A stretch of 45,738 nt of DNA, taken from Alphaproteobacteria bacterium (GTDB lineage Bacteria; Pseudomonadota; Alphaproteobacteria; Micropepsales; Micropepsaceae). The position numbers and the translations under genes were made by a program. The stretch lies in assembly GCA_947482125.1 (NCBI GenBank), contig CANKIV010000002.1, positions 1-45,738 on the forward strand. Direction: 5' to 3'. Each line of letters starts with the position of its first letter. Position 1 is the first letter of the stretch. Below, piece after piece: positions 22,445 through 32,019 of this stretch. The notes beneath the pieces are model-generated. The model was not told the origin of the DNA. It worked only from the letters and a program-made list of their open reading frames with translations, and ran no database searches.

Positions 22445-23388
22445 TGGCTTCGCTGGTGCTTGCCGAACACGACAATGTTTCGCTGAAGGATGCCACCCAC
22501 AAGACGGTGACGGCGGCGGCCGCCGTCTCCGCACCGGTTCATATCCTGGTGGCGGGTGAGAATTGCGCCGGCGTGGCGGATGCGGCGGCCAGGATCGCCG
22601 GCGTGGAAAAAGTGCTGCTGGCCGAGAGCGCTTCTTACGCGCGGCAACTGGCCGAGCCGATGGAAGCGCTGATCCTTACCCTGGCGGAAAAGTATGACGC
22701 CATCCTGGCCCCGGCCACCACCACCGGAAAAAACATCCTGCCGCGCGTGGCCGCCAGGCTGGACACGCCGCAAATTTCCGAAATCCTGAAAGTCATTTCG
22801 CCCGACACCTTCGAGCGACCCATCTATGCCGGCAACGCCCTAGAGACCCTGCAGGCCCCCAGCGGCAAGAAAATCATCACCGTGCGCACCACCGCTTTCA
22901 AGGCAGCCAGCGAAGGCGGCAGCGCCGCGATTGAAAAGATCGCCCCCGCTGCCGATCCTGGCACCTCCAAATTCGCCAGCGAGGCTTTGTCCAAGTCCGA
23001 GCGACCGGAACTGACCTCGGCCAAGATCATCGTCTCCGGCGGGCGCGGGCTGGGATCGGGCGAGAACTTCAAACTGCTGGATTCCATTGCCGACAAGCTG
23101 CATGCCGCCGTCGGCGCCAGCCGCGCCGCCGTGGATGCGGGCTATGTGCCCAACGATTATCAGGTGGGCCAGACCGGCAAGGTCGTGGCGCCCGATCTCT
23201 ACATCGCGGTGGGCATTTCCGGCGCCATCCAGCATCTGGCGGGCATGAAAGACTCCCGCGTCATCGTGGCCATCAACAAGGACGAAGAGGCGCCGATCTT
23301 CCAGGTCGCCGACTACGGCCTGGTGGCGGATCTGTTCAAAGCGTTGCCCGAGATCGATGAAGAGCTCGGCAAGCGCGGGTACAAGTAA
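22444..23388 (+). CDS. etfA: Electron transfer flavoprotein subunit alpha
   Basis: 314 residues; FAD-binding half of ETF. The C-terminal domain carries [25 protein letters not shown], the FAD contacts [25 protein letters not shown], and the signature [45 protein letters not shown]. It is translationally coupled to etfB (TGATG overlap) and followed after 11 bases by hbd. Length and domain order are normal. Confidence 0.97.
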   Translation: MASLVLAEHDNVSLKDATHKTVTAAAAVSAPVHILVAGENCAGVADAAARIAGVEKVLLAESASYARQLAEPMEALILTLAEKYDAILAPATTTGKNILPRVAARLDTPQISEILKVISPDTFERPIYAGNALETLQAPSGKKIITVRTTAFKAASEGGSAAIEKIAPAADPGTSKFASEALSKSERPELTSAKIIVSGGRGLGSGENFKLLDSIADKLHAAVGASRAAVDAGYVPNDYQVGQTGKVVAPDLYIAVGISGAIQHLAGMKDSRVIVAINKDEEAPIFQVADYGLVADLFKALPEIDEELGKRGYK

Positions 23389-23399
23389 AGGCAAATTAC

Positions 23400-24275
23400 A
23401 TGGCTGTTGAGAAAATTGGCGTAATCGGCGCGGGACAGATGGGCACCGGCATTGCCCATGTGCTGGCGCTGGCCGGCTATGACGTGGTGCTGGACGACAT
23501 CAACAAGGACGCGTTGTCCAAGGCGATCGAGCGCGTCGAAAAGAACATGCAGCGCCAGGCCCAGAAGGGCGTCATCAGCGAAGACCAGATCAAGCCGGCA
23601 TTGGCGCGCATCCGCGTCACCCAGACGCTGGACGATCTGCGCGACCGCGACCTGGTGATAGAGGCGGCAACCGAAGACGAAAGCATCAAGAAAAAGATCT
23701 TCCAAGATCTGTGCAAGCGCATTTCCGAAAAGTGCCTGATCGCCACCAACACCTCATCCATCTCGGTGACGCGGCTGGCCTCGGTCACCGACCGGCCTGA
23801 GAATTTCATCGGCCTGCATTTCATGAATCCGGTGCCGCTGATGCAGCTGGTGGAAGTGATCCGCGGCATCGCCACCAACGACTCGACTTTCCAGGCGGCG
23901 CTGGAAATCGTCAAGCGCGTCGGCAAGACCGCCGCCTATGCCGAGGATTTCCCCGCCTTCATCGTCAACCGCATTCTGCTGCCGATGATCAATGAGGCGG
24001 TCTATACGCTTTATGAAGGCGTGGGCAATGTCGACGCCATCGACACCGCGATGCGGCTGGGCGCCAACCATCCCATGGGGCCGCTGCAGCTGGCCGACTT
24101 TATCGGCCTGGATACCTGCCTGTCGGTGATGCAGGTGCTCTATGAAGGCCTGGCGGATTCCAAATACCGCCCCTGCCCGCTGCTGGTGAAATATGTCGAA
24201 GCCGGCTGGCTGGGCCGCAAGACCGGCCGCGGCTTCTACGACTATCGCGGGGAACATCCTGTCCCGACGCGTTAG
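23400..24275 (+). CDS. hbd: 3-hydroxybutyryl-CoA dehydrogenase
   Basis: 291-residue NAD(P)-dependent enzyme interconverting acetoacetyl-CoA and 3-hydroxybutyryl-CoA. The N-terminal Rossmann motif is [28 protein letters not shown]. The catalytic histidine is in [21 protein letters not shown], and the C-terminal domain has [25 protein letters not shown] and [14 protein letters not shown]. It is the last gene of the etf operon. Its stop overlaps the end of the convergent tlpA by four bases. Confidence 0.95.
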   Translation: MAVEKIGVIGAGQMGTGIAHVLALAGYDVVLDDINKDALSKAIERVEKNMQRQAQKGVISEDQIKPALARIRVTQTLDDLRDRDLVIEAATEDESIKKKIFQDLCKRISEKCLIATNTSSISVTRLASVTDRPENFIGLHFMNPVPLMQLVEVIRGIATNDSTFQAALEIVKRVGKTAAYAEDFPAFIVNRILLPMINEAVYTLYEGVGNVDAIDTAMRLGANHPMGPLQLADFIGLDTCLSVMQVLYEGLADSKYRPCPLLVKYVEAGWLGRKTGRGFYDYRGEHPVPTR

Positions 24276-24826
24276 CTTCCGGTCACGCGCTTGAAATACT
24301 TCACCGCCTCTGGCGAATCCCAGTCCGCCGGCCCTTCGGCGCGGGCGATGATCTTGCCTTGCGGGTCGATCAGCACGGTCAGCGGCAGGCCATAGGCCTT
24401 GAAGCTCCTCAGCATGGTCACATCGACATCGCGGTAGGGGATCAGCGCCCGCGCGCCATGGCTTTTGAGGAAGGCGGCGGCGTCCACGCCGGCACGGTCG
24501 GTGTTGATCGCCATGACCCGAAGGCCCGGCGCACGCGCCTGCAGCCGCACCAGCGCCGGCAGTTCGGCGACACAGGGCGCGCACCAGGTCGCCCACAGGT
24601 TGAGCAGCACATAGCGGCCCCGGAATGTCTCCAGCGCATAACGACGGCCTGTGGCGTCGGTAAAGCCCACGGAAGGCGCGTTTTGGGGCGTCTTTTCCAG
24701 CTTCAGGGCGGCAAGCGACGCTGGCGGCTCCAGCCCCTGATGGACAGAAAGCAGGCCTTTCCCATATAGAAACCCGAACGCGATTGCTGCGATCACAGAC
24801 AGGCTGATGATGATTTTCTTGGTCAT
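24272..24826 (-). CDS. TlpA-family thiol:disulfide oxidoreductase
   Basis: 184 residues anchored in the inner membrane by an N-terminal helix ([18 protein letters not shown]), with a periplasmic thioredoxin domain. The active site is WCAPC (Cys82, Cys85), preceded by the family's YVLLNLWAT, and the cis-proline region is [15 protein letters not shown]. It is probably a periplasmic disulfide reductase, for example in cytochrome c maturation or protection. The gene starts only 18 bases from the divergent argH start, so promoters of both lie within coding sequence. Confidence 0.92.
   Translation of the reverse strand: MTKKIIISLSVIAAIAFGFLYGKGLLSVHQGLEPPASLAALKLEKTPQNAPSVGFTDATGRRYALETFRGRYVLLNLWATWCAPCVAELPALVRLQARAPGLRVMAINTDRAGVDAAAFLKSHGARALIPYRDVDVTMLRSFKAYGLPLTVLIDPQGKIIARAEGPADWDSPEAVKYFKRVTGS
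24741..24770 (+). promoter_or_regulatory. Candidate argH promoter inside tlpA
   Basis: TGGACA (24741-24746), 18 bases, TATAGA (24765-24770). It would give a leader of about 65 bases before argH. It is needed because only 18 bases separate the two divergent genes. Weak spacing; sequence match only. Confidence 0.35.
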
Positions 24827-24844
24827 GGCCTTTGGATTGAAAAA

Positions 24845-26227
24845 ATGAGCACGAACAAAATGTGGGGCGGACGGTTTGCCTCCGGTCCTGCCGCCATCAT
24901 GAGGGAGATTACCCCCTCAATCGATTTCGACAAGCGCCTGGCGGGTGAAGACCTGGCCGGCAGCCGCGCCCATTGCCGCATGCTGGCAACCGAAGGGATC
25001 ATCTCCAAGGATGACGGCCAGGCGATCCTGGGCGGCCTCGATGCCATCGAAAAGGAAATCGCCGCGGGAACCTTCGTCTTCAAGCGCGAGCTGGAAGACA
25101 TCCATCTCAACATCGAAGCGCGGCTGGCCGAACTGATCGGCCCCGCCGCCGGGCGTCTGCACACCGCCCGCTCGCGCAACGACCAGGTGGTGACCGATTT
25201 CCGCCTGTGGGTGCGCAGCGCCTGCGTGCGCGCCGATGAAGGCTTGATGGTGCTGCAGAAGGCGCTGCTGGCCCAGGCCGAGACGCATCTGGACACCATC
25301 ATGCCGGGCTTCACCCATATGCAGGTGGCGCAGCCGGTGACCTTTGCCCATCACCTGATGGCCTATGTCGAGATGTTCGGGCGCGACCGCGGCCGTTTCG
25401 AGGATGCGCGCAAGCGGCTGAATGAATCGCCGCTGGGCGCCGCCGCCCTGGCCGGCACGTCCTTCGCGATCGACCGCGACGCCACCGCCAAGGCGCTGGG
25501 CTTCACCAGGCCGATGCGCAATTCCATGGATGCGATCTCGGCGCGCGACTTCGCGCTGGAATATCTGGCGGCCTGCACCATCAGCGCCGTGAACCTGTCG
25601 CGGCTGGCGGGCGAGCTGGTGCAATGGTCGACGCCGGCTTTCGGCTTTGTGAGATTGTCGGACGCCTTCACCACCGGCTCGTCCATCATGCCGCAGAAAA
25701 GAAATCCCGACGCCGCCGAACTGATCCGCGGCAAGACCGGGCGGGTGCTGGGCGATTTCGTGGCGCTGGCCACCGTGGTCAAGGGCCTGGTGCTGACCTA
25801 TGGCACAGACCTGCAGGAAGACAAGGAACGGGTGTTCGACGCCGCCGACACGCTGGAGCTTTCGCTGGCCGCCATGGCAGGCATGATCGCCGACCTCACC
25901 GCCAACCCGCAAAAAATGCTGGCCGCAGCGGAAGCCGGCTATCCCACCGCCACCGACCTGGCGGACTGGGTGGTGCGGGTATTGAAAAAGCCGTTCCGCG
26001 AAGCCCATCATATCGCCGGCTCGATTGTGAAAGCCGCCGAGGACAAGGGCGTGACGCTCGAAAAGTTGCCGCTGGCCGAGATGCAGGCGATCGAACCCGC
26101 CATCACGCAAGACGTGTTTGCGGTTCTGTCGCTGGAATCCTCGGTGAAATCGCGCATGAGCCTGGGCGGCACCGCGCCGGCGCGGGTGAAGGAGCAGGTG
26201 GCGCATTGGAAGGCGGCCTTCAAATGA
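24845..26227 (+). CDS. argH: Argininosuccinate lyase
   Basis: 460 residues; last step of arginine synthesis, releasing fumarate and arginine. It starts [15 protein letters not shown], the conserved N-terminus. Other marks are [19 protein letters not shown], and [25 protein letters not shown] with the catalytic serine of the fumarase/aspartase signature. The C-terminus [13 protein letters not shown] is also typical. Its stop overlaps the start of the small lipoprotein gene (ATGA), and the lipoprotein and lysA follow in the same run. Confidence 0.98.
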   Translation: MSTNKMWGGRFASGPAAIMREITPSIDFDKRLAGEDLAGSRAHCRMLATEGIISKDDGQAILGGLDAIEKEIAAGTFVFKRELEDIHLNIEARLAELIGPAAGRLHTARSRNDQVVTDFRLWVRSACVRADEGLMVLQKALLAQAETHLDTIMPGFTHMQVAQPVTFAHHLMAYVEMFGRDRGRFEDARKRLNESPLGAAALAGTSFAIDRDATAKALGFTRPMRNSMDAISARDFALEYLAACTISAVNLSRLAGELVQWSTPAFGFVRLSDAFTTGSSIMPQKRNPDAAELIRGKTGRVLGDFVALATVVKGLVLTYGTDLQEDKERVFDAADTLELSLAAMAGMIADLTANPQKMLAAAEAGYPTATDLADWVVRVLKKPFREAHHIAGSIVKAAEDKGVTLEKLPLAEMQAIEPAITQDVFAVLSLESSVKSRMSLGGTAPARVKEQVAHWKAAFK

Positions 26228-26367
26228 GACATGTCCTGATCCTTGTGGCGCTGTCGCTGCTGGTCACCGCCTGCGGCGTGAAAAACGATCTGGCAAGGCC
26301 CAACGGCCAGGCGACTTCCCGCGACGAACCCGATCCTTCGCGCCCACCTAACCCGCTAGGCCGATAG
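26224..26367 (+). CDS. lptM: Small lipoprotein, LptM-like
   Basis: 47 residues starting in the ATGA that overlaps the argH stop. A short signal ([17 protein letters not shown]) contains a lipobox LVTAC, so the mature protein begins with an acylated cysteine followed by GVKNDLARP and a polar tail. Tiny lipoproteins with a CG.K..L..P start correspond to LptM (YifL) of E. coli, which helps the LptDE outer-membrane translocon mature. This position between argH and lysA is common in proteobacteria. Its TAG shares a base with the lysA GTG. The symbol is assigned by resemblance and position. Confidence 0.75.
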   Translation: MRHVLILVALSLLVTACGVKNDLARPNGQATSRDEPDPSRPPNPLGR

Positions 26368-27635
26368 TGAATTTTTTCCAGTACAAGGACGGCGTGCTGT
26401 GCGCGGAAGGCGTGCGGCTGGACCAGCTGGCTGAGAAAGTCGGCACACCTTTTTATTGCTACAGCACCGCCACGCTGGAGCGGCACTACAAGGTCTTCGC
26501 GGGCGCATTGCCCGCGGGGTCCCTGATCGCCTATGCGGCCAAGGCCAATGACAATCTCGCGGTGCTGAAGACCCTGGCGCGCCTGGGCGCGGGGGCCGAT
26601 GTCGTGTCGGGCGGCGAACTGGCCAAGGCGCTGGCCGCGGGCATTCCCGCGGGCAAGATCGTCTTTTCCGGCGTCGGCAAGACGCGCGAGGAAATGCGCG
26701 CCGCGTTGGACGCCGGCATCTATCAGTTTAATGTCGAAAGCGAACCGGAACTGGTGGCGCTGAACGAGGTCGCACAATCGATCGCAAGGCGCGCGCCGAT
26801 CACCCTGCGCGTCAATCCGGACGTGGACGCGAAGACCCACGCCAAGATCACCACCGGCACATCGGAAACCAAGTTAGGCATTCCCTTCGCGCATGCGCGC
26901 GAGGTCTATGCCCATGCCGCGGCGCTGAAGGGCATCGAGATCGTGGGCGTGGATGTGCATATCGGCAGCCAGATCACCGACCTGGAGCCGTTCGAAACCG
27001 CCTTCACCCGCGTGGGGGAATTGATCCGGGATCTGCGCGCCGACGGCCATGTCATCACCCGACTGGACATGGGCGGCGGGCTGGGTGTGCCGTATGAGAA
27101 CAACAATACGCCGCCGCCCGACCCGGCCGCCTATGGCGCCATGGTGACGCGGGTGACAAGGGATTTCGGCTGCAAGCTGTCCTTCGAGCCGGGACGGCTG
27201 ATTGCCGCCAATGCCGGTGTGCTGGTGAGCCGCGTGATCTACGTCAAGCGCGGCGACGCCAAGACCTTCCTGATCATCGATGCGGGCATGAACGATCTTG
27301 TCCGTCCCGCCATGTATGACGCCTGGCACGAGATCGTGGCGGTGTCGGAACCGGCCCCGGGTTCCCCGCGTCCCAAATACGATGTGGTGGGGCCGGTGTG
27401 CGAAACCAGCGACCTGTTCGCCTCGGGGCGGGCGCTGCCGGAACTCAAATCGGGCGATCTTGTGGCAATCCTGTCTGCCGGCGCCTATGGCGCGGTGATG
27501 GCTGGTGATTACAATGCCCGTCCGCGCGCGGCAGAAGTCTTGGTCGCGGGCGAGCAATGGGGCATCGTACGCCCCAGAGAAAGCCATGCCGATCTTGTCG
27601 CCAAAGACCGCATTCCCGACTGGCTTGCCGACTGA
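26367..27635 (+). CDS. lysA: Diaminopimelate decarboxylase
   Basis: 422 residues; PLP enzyme that converts meso-diaminopimelate to lysine. The PLP lysine is Lys59 in SLIAYAAKANDN. Other marks are the substrate-binding HIGSQITDLEPF, glycine-rich DMGGGLGVPY, LSFEPGRLIAANAGVLV, and the cysteine of GPVCETSDLF. The start is a GTG overlapping the preceding stop, so three genes (argH, lipoprotein, lysA) are translationally chained. Confidence 0.97.
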   Translation: MNFFQYKDGVLCAEGVRLDQLAEKVGTPFYCYSTATLERHYKVFAGALPAGSLIAYAAKANDNLAVLKTLARLGAGADVVSGGELAKALAAGIPAGKIVFSGVGKTREEMRAALDAGIYQFNVESEPELVALNEVAQSIARRAPITLRVNPDVDAKTHAKITTGTSETKLGIPFAHAREVYAHAAALKGIEIVGVDVHIGSQITDLEPFETAFTRVGELIRDLRADGHVITRLDMGGGLGVPYENNNTPPPDPAAYGAMVTRVTRDFGCKLSFEPGRLIAANAGVLVSRVIYVKRGDAKTFLIIDAGMNDLVRPAMYDAWHEIVAVSEPAPGSPRPKYDVVGPVCETSDLFASGRALPELKSGDLVAILSAGAYGAVMAGDYNARPRAAEVLVAGEQWGIVRPRESHADLVAKDRIPDWLAD

Positions 27636-29934
27636 TCCACTGGATCGGCGGCTGCTTCTCGCGCGCGCCGTTCTGGCCCTAGAGCGATTGCTGCCCCGGC
27701 TGTGGCCGGCAGCGGGCTTTATCGGCTTCTATCTCGCGCTGGCGCTGACCGGCATTTTCGCCTTCATCCCCTGGCCGCTGCAGGCGTTGCTGCTCGCCGC
27801 CACCATCACCGCCAGCGCCCTGTCGCTTGCCGATGGCTTTGAGGATTTCATCTGGCCCCGTGCGATCGACGCCGCCCGGCGGCTGGAGCGCGACAGCGGC
27901 CTCACCCATCGCCCCGTGTCGGAAAGGGACGATGTGCTGGTAGGCAGCGATCCCTTCGCGCGAGCGCTGTGGGACCTGCACCGCCAACGCCGCCTTCCCG
28001 GCCACTTTCGCCTGAGCCTGCCCCGGGCCGATATCGCCCAGCGCGATCCCCGAGGCTTGCGCTGGTACCTGCTGATCGCGCTGGCGGCAGGACTGGTGCT
28101 GGCGCGCGGCGACACCGGCGTGCGGCTGATCTCGGCCTTTGACAGCGGCGCGGGCGCGGCCGCGCGCATCGATGCCTGGATCGATCCACCGCCCTATACC
28201 GGCCTGCCGCTGACATCCTTGCGCGTCGGCGATAGCGGCATCATCACCGCGCCACAGGGCTCGGTGCTGAACTTGCGGGTGCATGGCGCACCCCGTACGC
28301 CGGGATTGACGGCGGGCGCAAACGCCGCGCCGCGCTTTGCCGGCACCGACGGGGAATATTCCAGCAATGTGATCCTGTCCGCCGATGCGCGGGTGCGGGT
28401 GCAGGTGGGCGGCGAGGCAATCGGCAAATGGCAAATCCGCGCCGTGCCCGACGCCCTGCCCAGCATCACCCTGACCGCGACGCCGTCGCGCACCGAACAA
28501 CTGGCCACGAAATTCGCCTTCAAGGGCAGCGACGATTACGGCCTCGCCACGGTCCAGGCCGTGATCGTTCCGAAGAATCGCAAGACAGCCAGGCCGCTGG
28601 TGGCCGACCTGCCGTTGCCCAGCCAGTCGGAAAAGTCGGTGACGCAGACCAGCTTTGTTGACCTGACCAGCCATCCCTATGCCGGGCTGATGGTGGAAGG
28701 CCGTCTGGAAGCGCGCGACGCCATCGGCCAGAAGGGCGTCAGCCGCACCGTCAGTTTCCGCCTGCCGGCGCGGGTCTTCACCGACCCCCTGGCCCGCGCC
28801 TTGATTGAACAGCGCCAGCGTCTGGCGACGTCCGACGCCGAGGGACGGCGCATCGTGCTGCTGACCCTGGACGCGCTCGGCATCGAGCCGGAGCGTTTCT
28901 ATGAAGATCGGCACGACATTTATCTCGCCATGCGCAACGCTTTTTACGGCGTGAAGAATGCCAAAGGCGAAAAGGATATCCAGCGGGTGCAGACCCTGCT
29001 GTGGGAAACCGCGCTGAAGCTGGAACGCGGCGGGCTGCTGTCGGCGGCGGAGGAATTGCGCAAGCTCCAGGCGATGCTCACGGCCGCCATGGCGGCGGGG
29101 GCGCCGCAGGAGGTCATCGACGAGCTGCTCAAGCGCTACAACGAAGCGATGCAGCGTTACATGCAGGCCATGGCGGCCAATCCGCCGCCACCCGGCCAGG
29201 CGCCGATGTCGCCAGACACCAAGACCCTGGGGGAGAACGATATCCAGCAGCTTCTGGAGATGATCCAGAAGCTGTCCCAGGCCGGCGACCGCCAGGAGGC
29301 GGCGAAGTTGCTGGCGATGCTGCAGTCCATGCTGGAGAATATGCGCATGGCCCAAAGCGGCAGCGGGCAGGGTCAGGGCCAGAGTCCGCAGGACAAGGCC
29401 CTGAATGACAAGCTGCAGAAATTCGGCGGGCTGATGGGCAAGCAGCGCTCGCTGCTGGACAAGACCTTCCGCCAGCGCCAGGGCCAGGCCGACCCGAAGG
29501 ATGGCGGCGCGCAAGGGTTGCAAAAGCAGCAGCAGGCGCTGGAAAAGGAATTGCAGGAATCGCTCAAGGGCATGGACGGCAAGTCGGCGCAGAAGCTGCG
29601 CGAAGCCGGCAAGGCGATGGGCGAGGCGCAAGGGGCGCTGGGCCGCAAGGATCTGGACAATGCCGGCAGCTCCCAGAACCAGGCGCTGGAAGCCTTGCGC
29701 CAGGGCGCACAGCAGCTGGCGCAGCAGGGCCAGCGCGGCCAGCAGCCGGGCGGGCGTGAAGATCCGCTGGGCCGCGGAAATTCTCCCCTGGGAAATTCGG
29801 GGGTGAAAATTCCAGGCGCCGCCGACCTGGCGCGGGCCCGCGCCATCCTGGAAGAACTGCGCCGCCGCGCCGCGCAGATGAACCGGCCGCAAGCCGAGCG
29901 CGATTATCTCGATAGGCTGCTAAAGGCGTTCTAG
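27586..29934 (+). CDS. TIGR02302/DUF4175 family large membrane-anchored protein
   Basis: About 782 residues. Two hydrophobic segments near the N-terminus (IGFYLALALTGIFAFIPWPLQALLLAATI) and a third at LRWYLLIALAAGLVLARG anchor it. A periplasmic region of beta-rich repeats follows (WIDPPPYTGLPLTSL..., typical of DUF4175). A long helical C-terminal half from about residue 480 is very rich in Gln, Ala, Gly, Met and Lys. The family is alphaproteobacterial and of unknown function, normally encoded after lysA. The start overlaps the lysA end by about 50 bases; an ATG at 27586 is the best candidate, though the site before it is weak. Confidence 0.88.
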   Translation: MPILSPKTAFPTGLPTDPLDRRLLLARAVLALERLLPRLWPAAGFIGFYLALALTGIFAFIPWPLQALLLAATITASALSLADGFEDFIWPRAIDAARRLERDSGLTHRPVSERDDVLVGSDPFARALWDLHRQRRLPGHFRLSLPRADIAQRDPRGLRWYLLIALAAGLVLARGDTGVRLISAFDSGAGAAARIDAWIDPPPYTGLPLTSLRVGDSGIITAPQGSVLNLRVHGAPRTPGLTAGANAAPRFAGTDGEYSSNVILSADARVRVQVGGEAIGKWQIRAVPDALPSITLTATPSRTEQLATKFAFKGSDDYGLATVQAVIVPKNRKTARPLVADLPLPSQSEKSVTQTSFVDLTSHPYAGLMVEGRLEARDAIGQKGVSRTVSFRLPARVFTDPLARALIEQRQRLATSDAEGRRIVLLTLDALGIEPERFYEDRHDIYLAMRNAFYGVKNAKGEKDIQRVQTLLWETALKLERGGLLSAAEELRKLQAMLTAAMAAGAPQEVIDELLKRYNEAMQRYMQAMAANPPPPGQAPMSPDTKTLGENDIQQLLEMIQKLSQAGDRQEAAKLLAMLQSMLENMRMAQSGSGQGQGQSPQDKALNDKLQKFGGLMGKQRSLLDKTFRQRQGQADPKDGGAQGLQKQQQALEKELQESLKGMDGKSAQKLREAGKAMGEAQGALGRKDLDNAGSSQNQALEALRQGAQQLAQQGQRGQQPGGREDPLGRGNSPLGNSGVKIPGAADLARARAILEELRRRAAQMNRPQAERDYLDRLLKAF

Positions 29935-29967
29935 GAGCGACCGGCGACCCGAGCGAAGCGAGGGCCC

Positions 29968-30009
29968 GCGCGCTTCGCGCGCAGTTAATTTAAGGGGCGC
30001 TCCGCGCCC
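29968..30009. repeat. Two adjacent GC hairpins between TIGR02302 and hpt genes
   Basis: The first palindrome is GCGCGC-TTC-GCGCGC (29968-29982). The second is GGGCGC-TCC-GCGCCC (29995-30009). They lie in the 98-base gap between convergent genes and are separated by an AT-rich AGTTAATTTAAG. There is no clear T-run directly after either stem, but the position fits a transcription barrier for both genes. Confidence 0.5.
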
Positions 30010-30032
30010 GTCCGGCACGATTATTAAAAGAG

Positions 30033-30545
30033 TTAGAACTTCCCGATGTACGGCAACCCGCGATACTTGCCCGCGTCATCCATGCCATAGCCGATGACGA
30101 AGTCGTCACCGACCGTGAAGCCGACATAGTCAGCCTTGGCCAGCGCATCACCGCGCTGCTTGTCCAGCATCACCGCCACCTGCACGCTGGCAGCGCCCGC
30201 CGCATTGATAAGCGACACCGCCTTGGCGATGGTGCGACCGGCATCCAGCACGCCATCAATCACCAGCACATGGCGGCCGGCAATCTGTTCGGACGGCCCC
30301 GCCACCATGGACACGGCGCTGGCCACCCGCTTGTCGCCATAGGAACGCAGCCAGATCATTTCCACATCCAGCGGCACGCCTTCCCAGGCCAGCGCCCGGA
30401 GCAAATCTGCGGCGAAGACAAAGCCGCCGACCAGCACCGGCATGGCGATGTCGGGACGGAGCGGCGCGGCCGCAATGGTGCGCGCCATCACCCCGACCCG
30501 TTCCTGAATCTGCTCGGCGGAAAAAAGGATGGCAGGCGGGTTCAT
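30033..30545 (-). CDS. hpt: Hypoxanthine phosphoribosyltransferase-family enzyme
   Basis: 170-residue type I phosphoribosyltransferase; purine salvage of hypoxanthine/guanine with PRPP. The PRPP loop is HVLVIDGVLDAGRTIAKAV (usually ED/DD-x-x-D-T-G, here ID-GVLDAG, a mild deviation). The N-terminal VLVGGFVFAADLLRAL, DVEMIWLRSYG and C-terminal DFVIGYGMDDAGKYRGLPYIG segments are those of Hpt. The start overlaps the zinc-ribbon gene stop by four bases. Confidence in the family is high; base specificity is inferred. Confidence 0.88.
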   Translation of the reverse strand: MNPPAILFSAEQIQERVGVMARTIAAAPLRPDIAMPVLVGGFVFAADLLRALAWEGVPLDVEMIWLRSYGDKRVASAVSMVAGPSEQIAGRHVLVIDGVLDAGRTIAKAVSLINAAGAASVQVAVMLDKQRGDALAKADYVGFTVGDDFVIGYGMDDAGKYRGLPYIGKF

Positions 30546-31270
30546 GATCCGTCTTTGGCGAAACGCACTTCCAGATGGCGCGCCGCGGCGGGCGGGCTGG
30601 AAAGCCTGGTGGTGAAGGGCACCGACTGGCCCGGCTTGAGGATCGTGGCGGTGGGCTTGAAGTTCCAGTGATACAGCTCGCGCTTGCTGGCGTCGCTGAG
30701 GGTAACGCGCACGGTCTGGGGCACCGGCAGCTCGCGCGCCCCGGCATTGACGATCATGCCGGTCACCGCCAGCACGATCTGGCCGTCTTCGCTTTCACGC
30801 CGGTAATCCACCTGACGAAAATCAATGCCGCTGGAATTCACCGGCAGGCCCAGGCTGGAATAGACGCCCGCCGACTGCGGCCAGATCACCGCAATGTCCT
30901 GGCGATAGCGCACCGCCGACACCGCGATCAGCAGCACCACCGCGATCAGTCCCACCCAACCGGCCACCACCGCCAGCTTGGGGGCCAGGGGGCCGCGCGG
31001 CACCGGCGCATGGGCCGCAGGCGCATAGGCGCGGGTGGAGGAGGGATTGACGGGATAGGGATCGGCCGCAGCCGCGCCCTCCGGCGCCGCACGCGGCTCC
31101 GGATCGGGCTCGCGCGGTGCGATCTCGGGCGCGATTTCCGGTTCCGGTGTTTCCCCCGCCTGGTGCCAGCTATGGCCGCATTTGGCGCAGCGCACGGTGC
31201 GGCCGGCGACGGGAAACTTGGACCCATCCACCGAATAGCGCGTGTCGCACGAGGGACAGGTGAGAATCAT
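30542..31270 (-). CDS. MJ0042-type zinc-ribbon membrane protein (DUF3426-like)
   Basis: 242 residues. An N-terminal zinc ribbon (MILTCPSCDTRYSVDGSKFPVAGRTVRCAKCGHSWHQ, two CxxC pairs) is followed by an acidic proline-rich linker. One membrane helix (VAGWVGLIAVVLLIAVSAV) comes next, then a periplasmic domain resembling DUF3426 (VLAVTGMIVNAGARELPVPQTVRVTLSD). The function is unknown; the family is typical beside ftsE in alphaproteobacteria. I trimmed the start to the ATG at 31270, directly before the zinc ribbon. It is divergent from ftsE and forms a pair with hpt. Confidence 0.88.
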   Translation of the reverse strand: MILTCPSCDTRYSVDGSKFPVAGRTVRCAKCGHSWHQAGETPEPEIAPEIAPREPDPEPRAAPEGAAAADPYPVNPSSTRAYAPAAHAPVPRGPLAPKLAVVAGWVGLIAVVLLIAVSAVRYRQDIAVIWPQSAGVYSSLGLPVNSSGIDFRQVDYRRESEDGQIVLAVTGMIVNAGARELPVPQTVRVTLSDASKRELYHWNFKPTATILKPGQSVPFTTRLSSPPAAARHLEVRFAKDGS

Positions 31271-31350
31271 GTCCGGCCTGTTGAAAAACATGAGGAAAAT
31301 AGGGGTCGGGGGCCATGACCGCAAGGCATGTAATCTTTAAGGTCCGCCGC

Positions 31351-32019
31351 ATGGTTCGTTTTGAAAATGTCGGGATGCGCTATGGCTCGGGCCCCGAAGT
31401 GCTGCGCGATGTCAGCTTCTCGCTGGAACCGGGCTCCTTCACCTTCCTCACCGGCCTGTCGGGCGCGGGCAAGACGACACTTCTGAAACTGATTTATGTC
31501 GCCGAGCCGCCTTCGCGGGGGCTGATCACCCTGTTCGGCACCGAACTGGCCACGGCCCGGCGCCGCGACCTGCCGGCCATCCGGCGCCGCATCGGGGTGG
31601 TGTTCCAGGATTTCCGCCTGCTCGATCATCTCTCGGCCTTTGACAATGTGGCGCTTCCGCTGCGCCTGGCAGGCAAGAAAGTGGGCGATTTCTCCCATGA
31701 CGTGCGCGAACTTCTGTCCTGGGTGGGGCTGGGCGACCGCATGCAGGCAAGGCCCGCCACCCTGTCGGGCGGCGAGCAGCAGCGCGTCGCCATCGCCCGC
31801 GCCGTGGTGACGCGTCCCGACCTTCTGATCGCCGACGAGCCCACCGGCAATGTCGATCCGGAAATGGGGGCGCGGCTGATCCGCCTGATCGCCGAACTCA
31901 ACCGCCTGGGCACCACCGTGCTGATCGCCACCCATGACCGCGCCCTGATCGAGGCGACGCGGGCGCGCGAGATGCGGCTGATCGAAGGCCGGCTGGTCGA
32001 ACTCAGGGCCAACACATGA
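31351..32019 (+). CDS. ftsE: Cell division ATP-binding protein FtsE
   Basis: 222-residue ABC ATPase that, with FtsX, controls periplasmic peptidoglycan hydrolases at the division site. Walker A is GLSGAGKTTLLK (Lys41), the Q-loop is VVFQDFRLLDHLSAFDNVALPL, the signature is LSGGEQQRVAIARA, Walker B is LLIADEPTGNVDPE, and the H-loop is IATHD. The start is the ATG at 31351, preceded by AAGG. The stop overlaps the ftsX start by four bases (ATGA). Confidence 0.96.
   Translation: MVRFENVGMRYGSGPEVLRDVSFSLEPGSFTFLTGLSGAGKTTLLKLIYVAEPPSRGLITLFGTELATARRRDLPAIRRRIGVVFQDFRLLDHLSAFDNVALPLRLAGKKVGDFSHDVRELLSWVGLGDRMQARPATLSGGEQQRVAIARAVVTRPDLLIADEPTGNVDPEMGARLIRLIAELNRLGTTVLIATHDRALIEATRAREMRLIEGRLVELRANT

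Noticed and set aside
27679-29892. 737-codon open frame antisense to the TIGR02302 gene
   Set aside because: It is a mirror of GC-rich codon bias; the sense frame has family motifs, membrane helices and operon context, the antisense has none.
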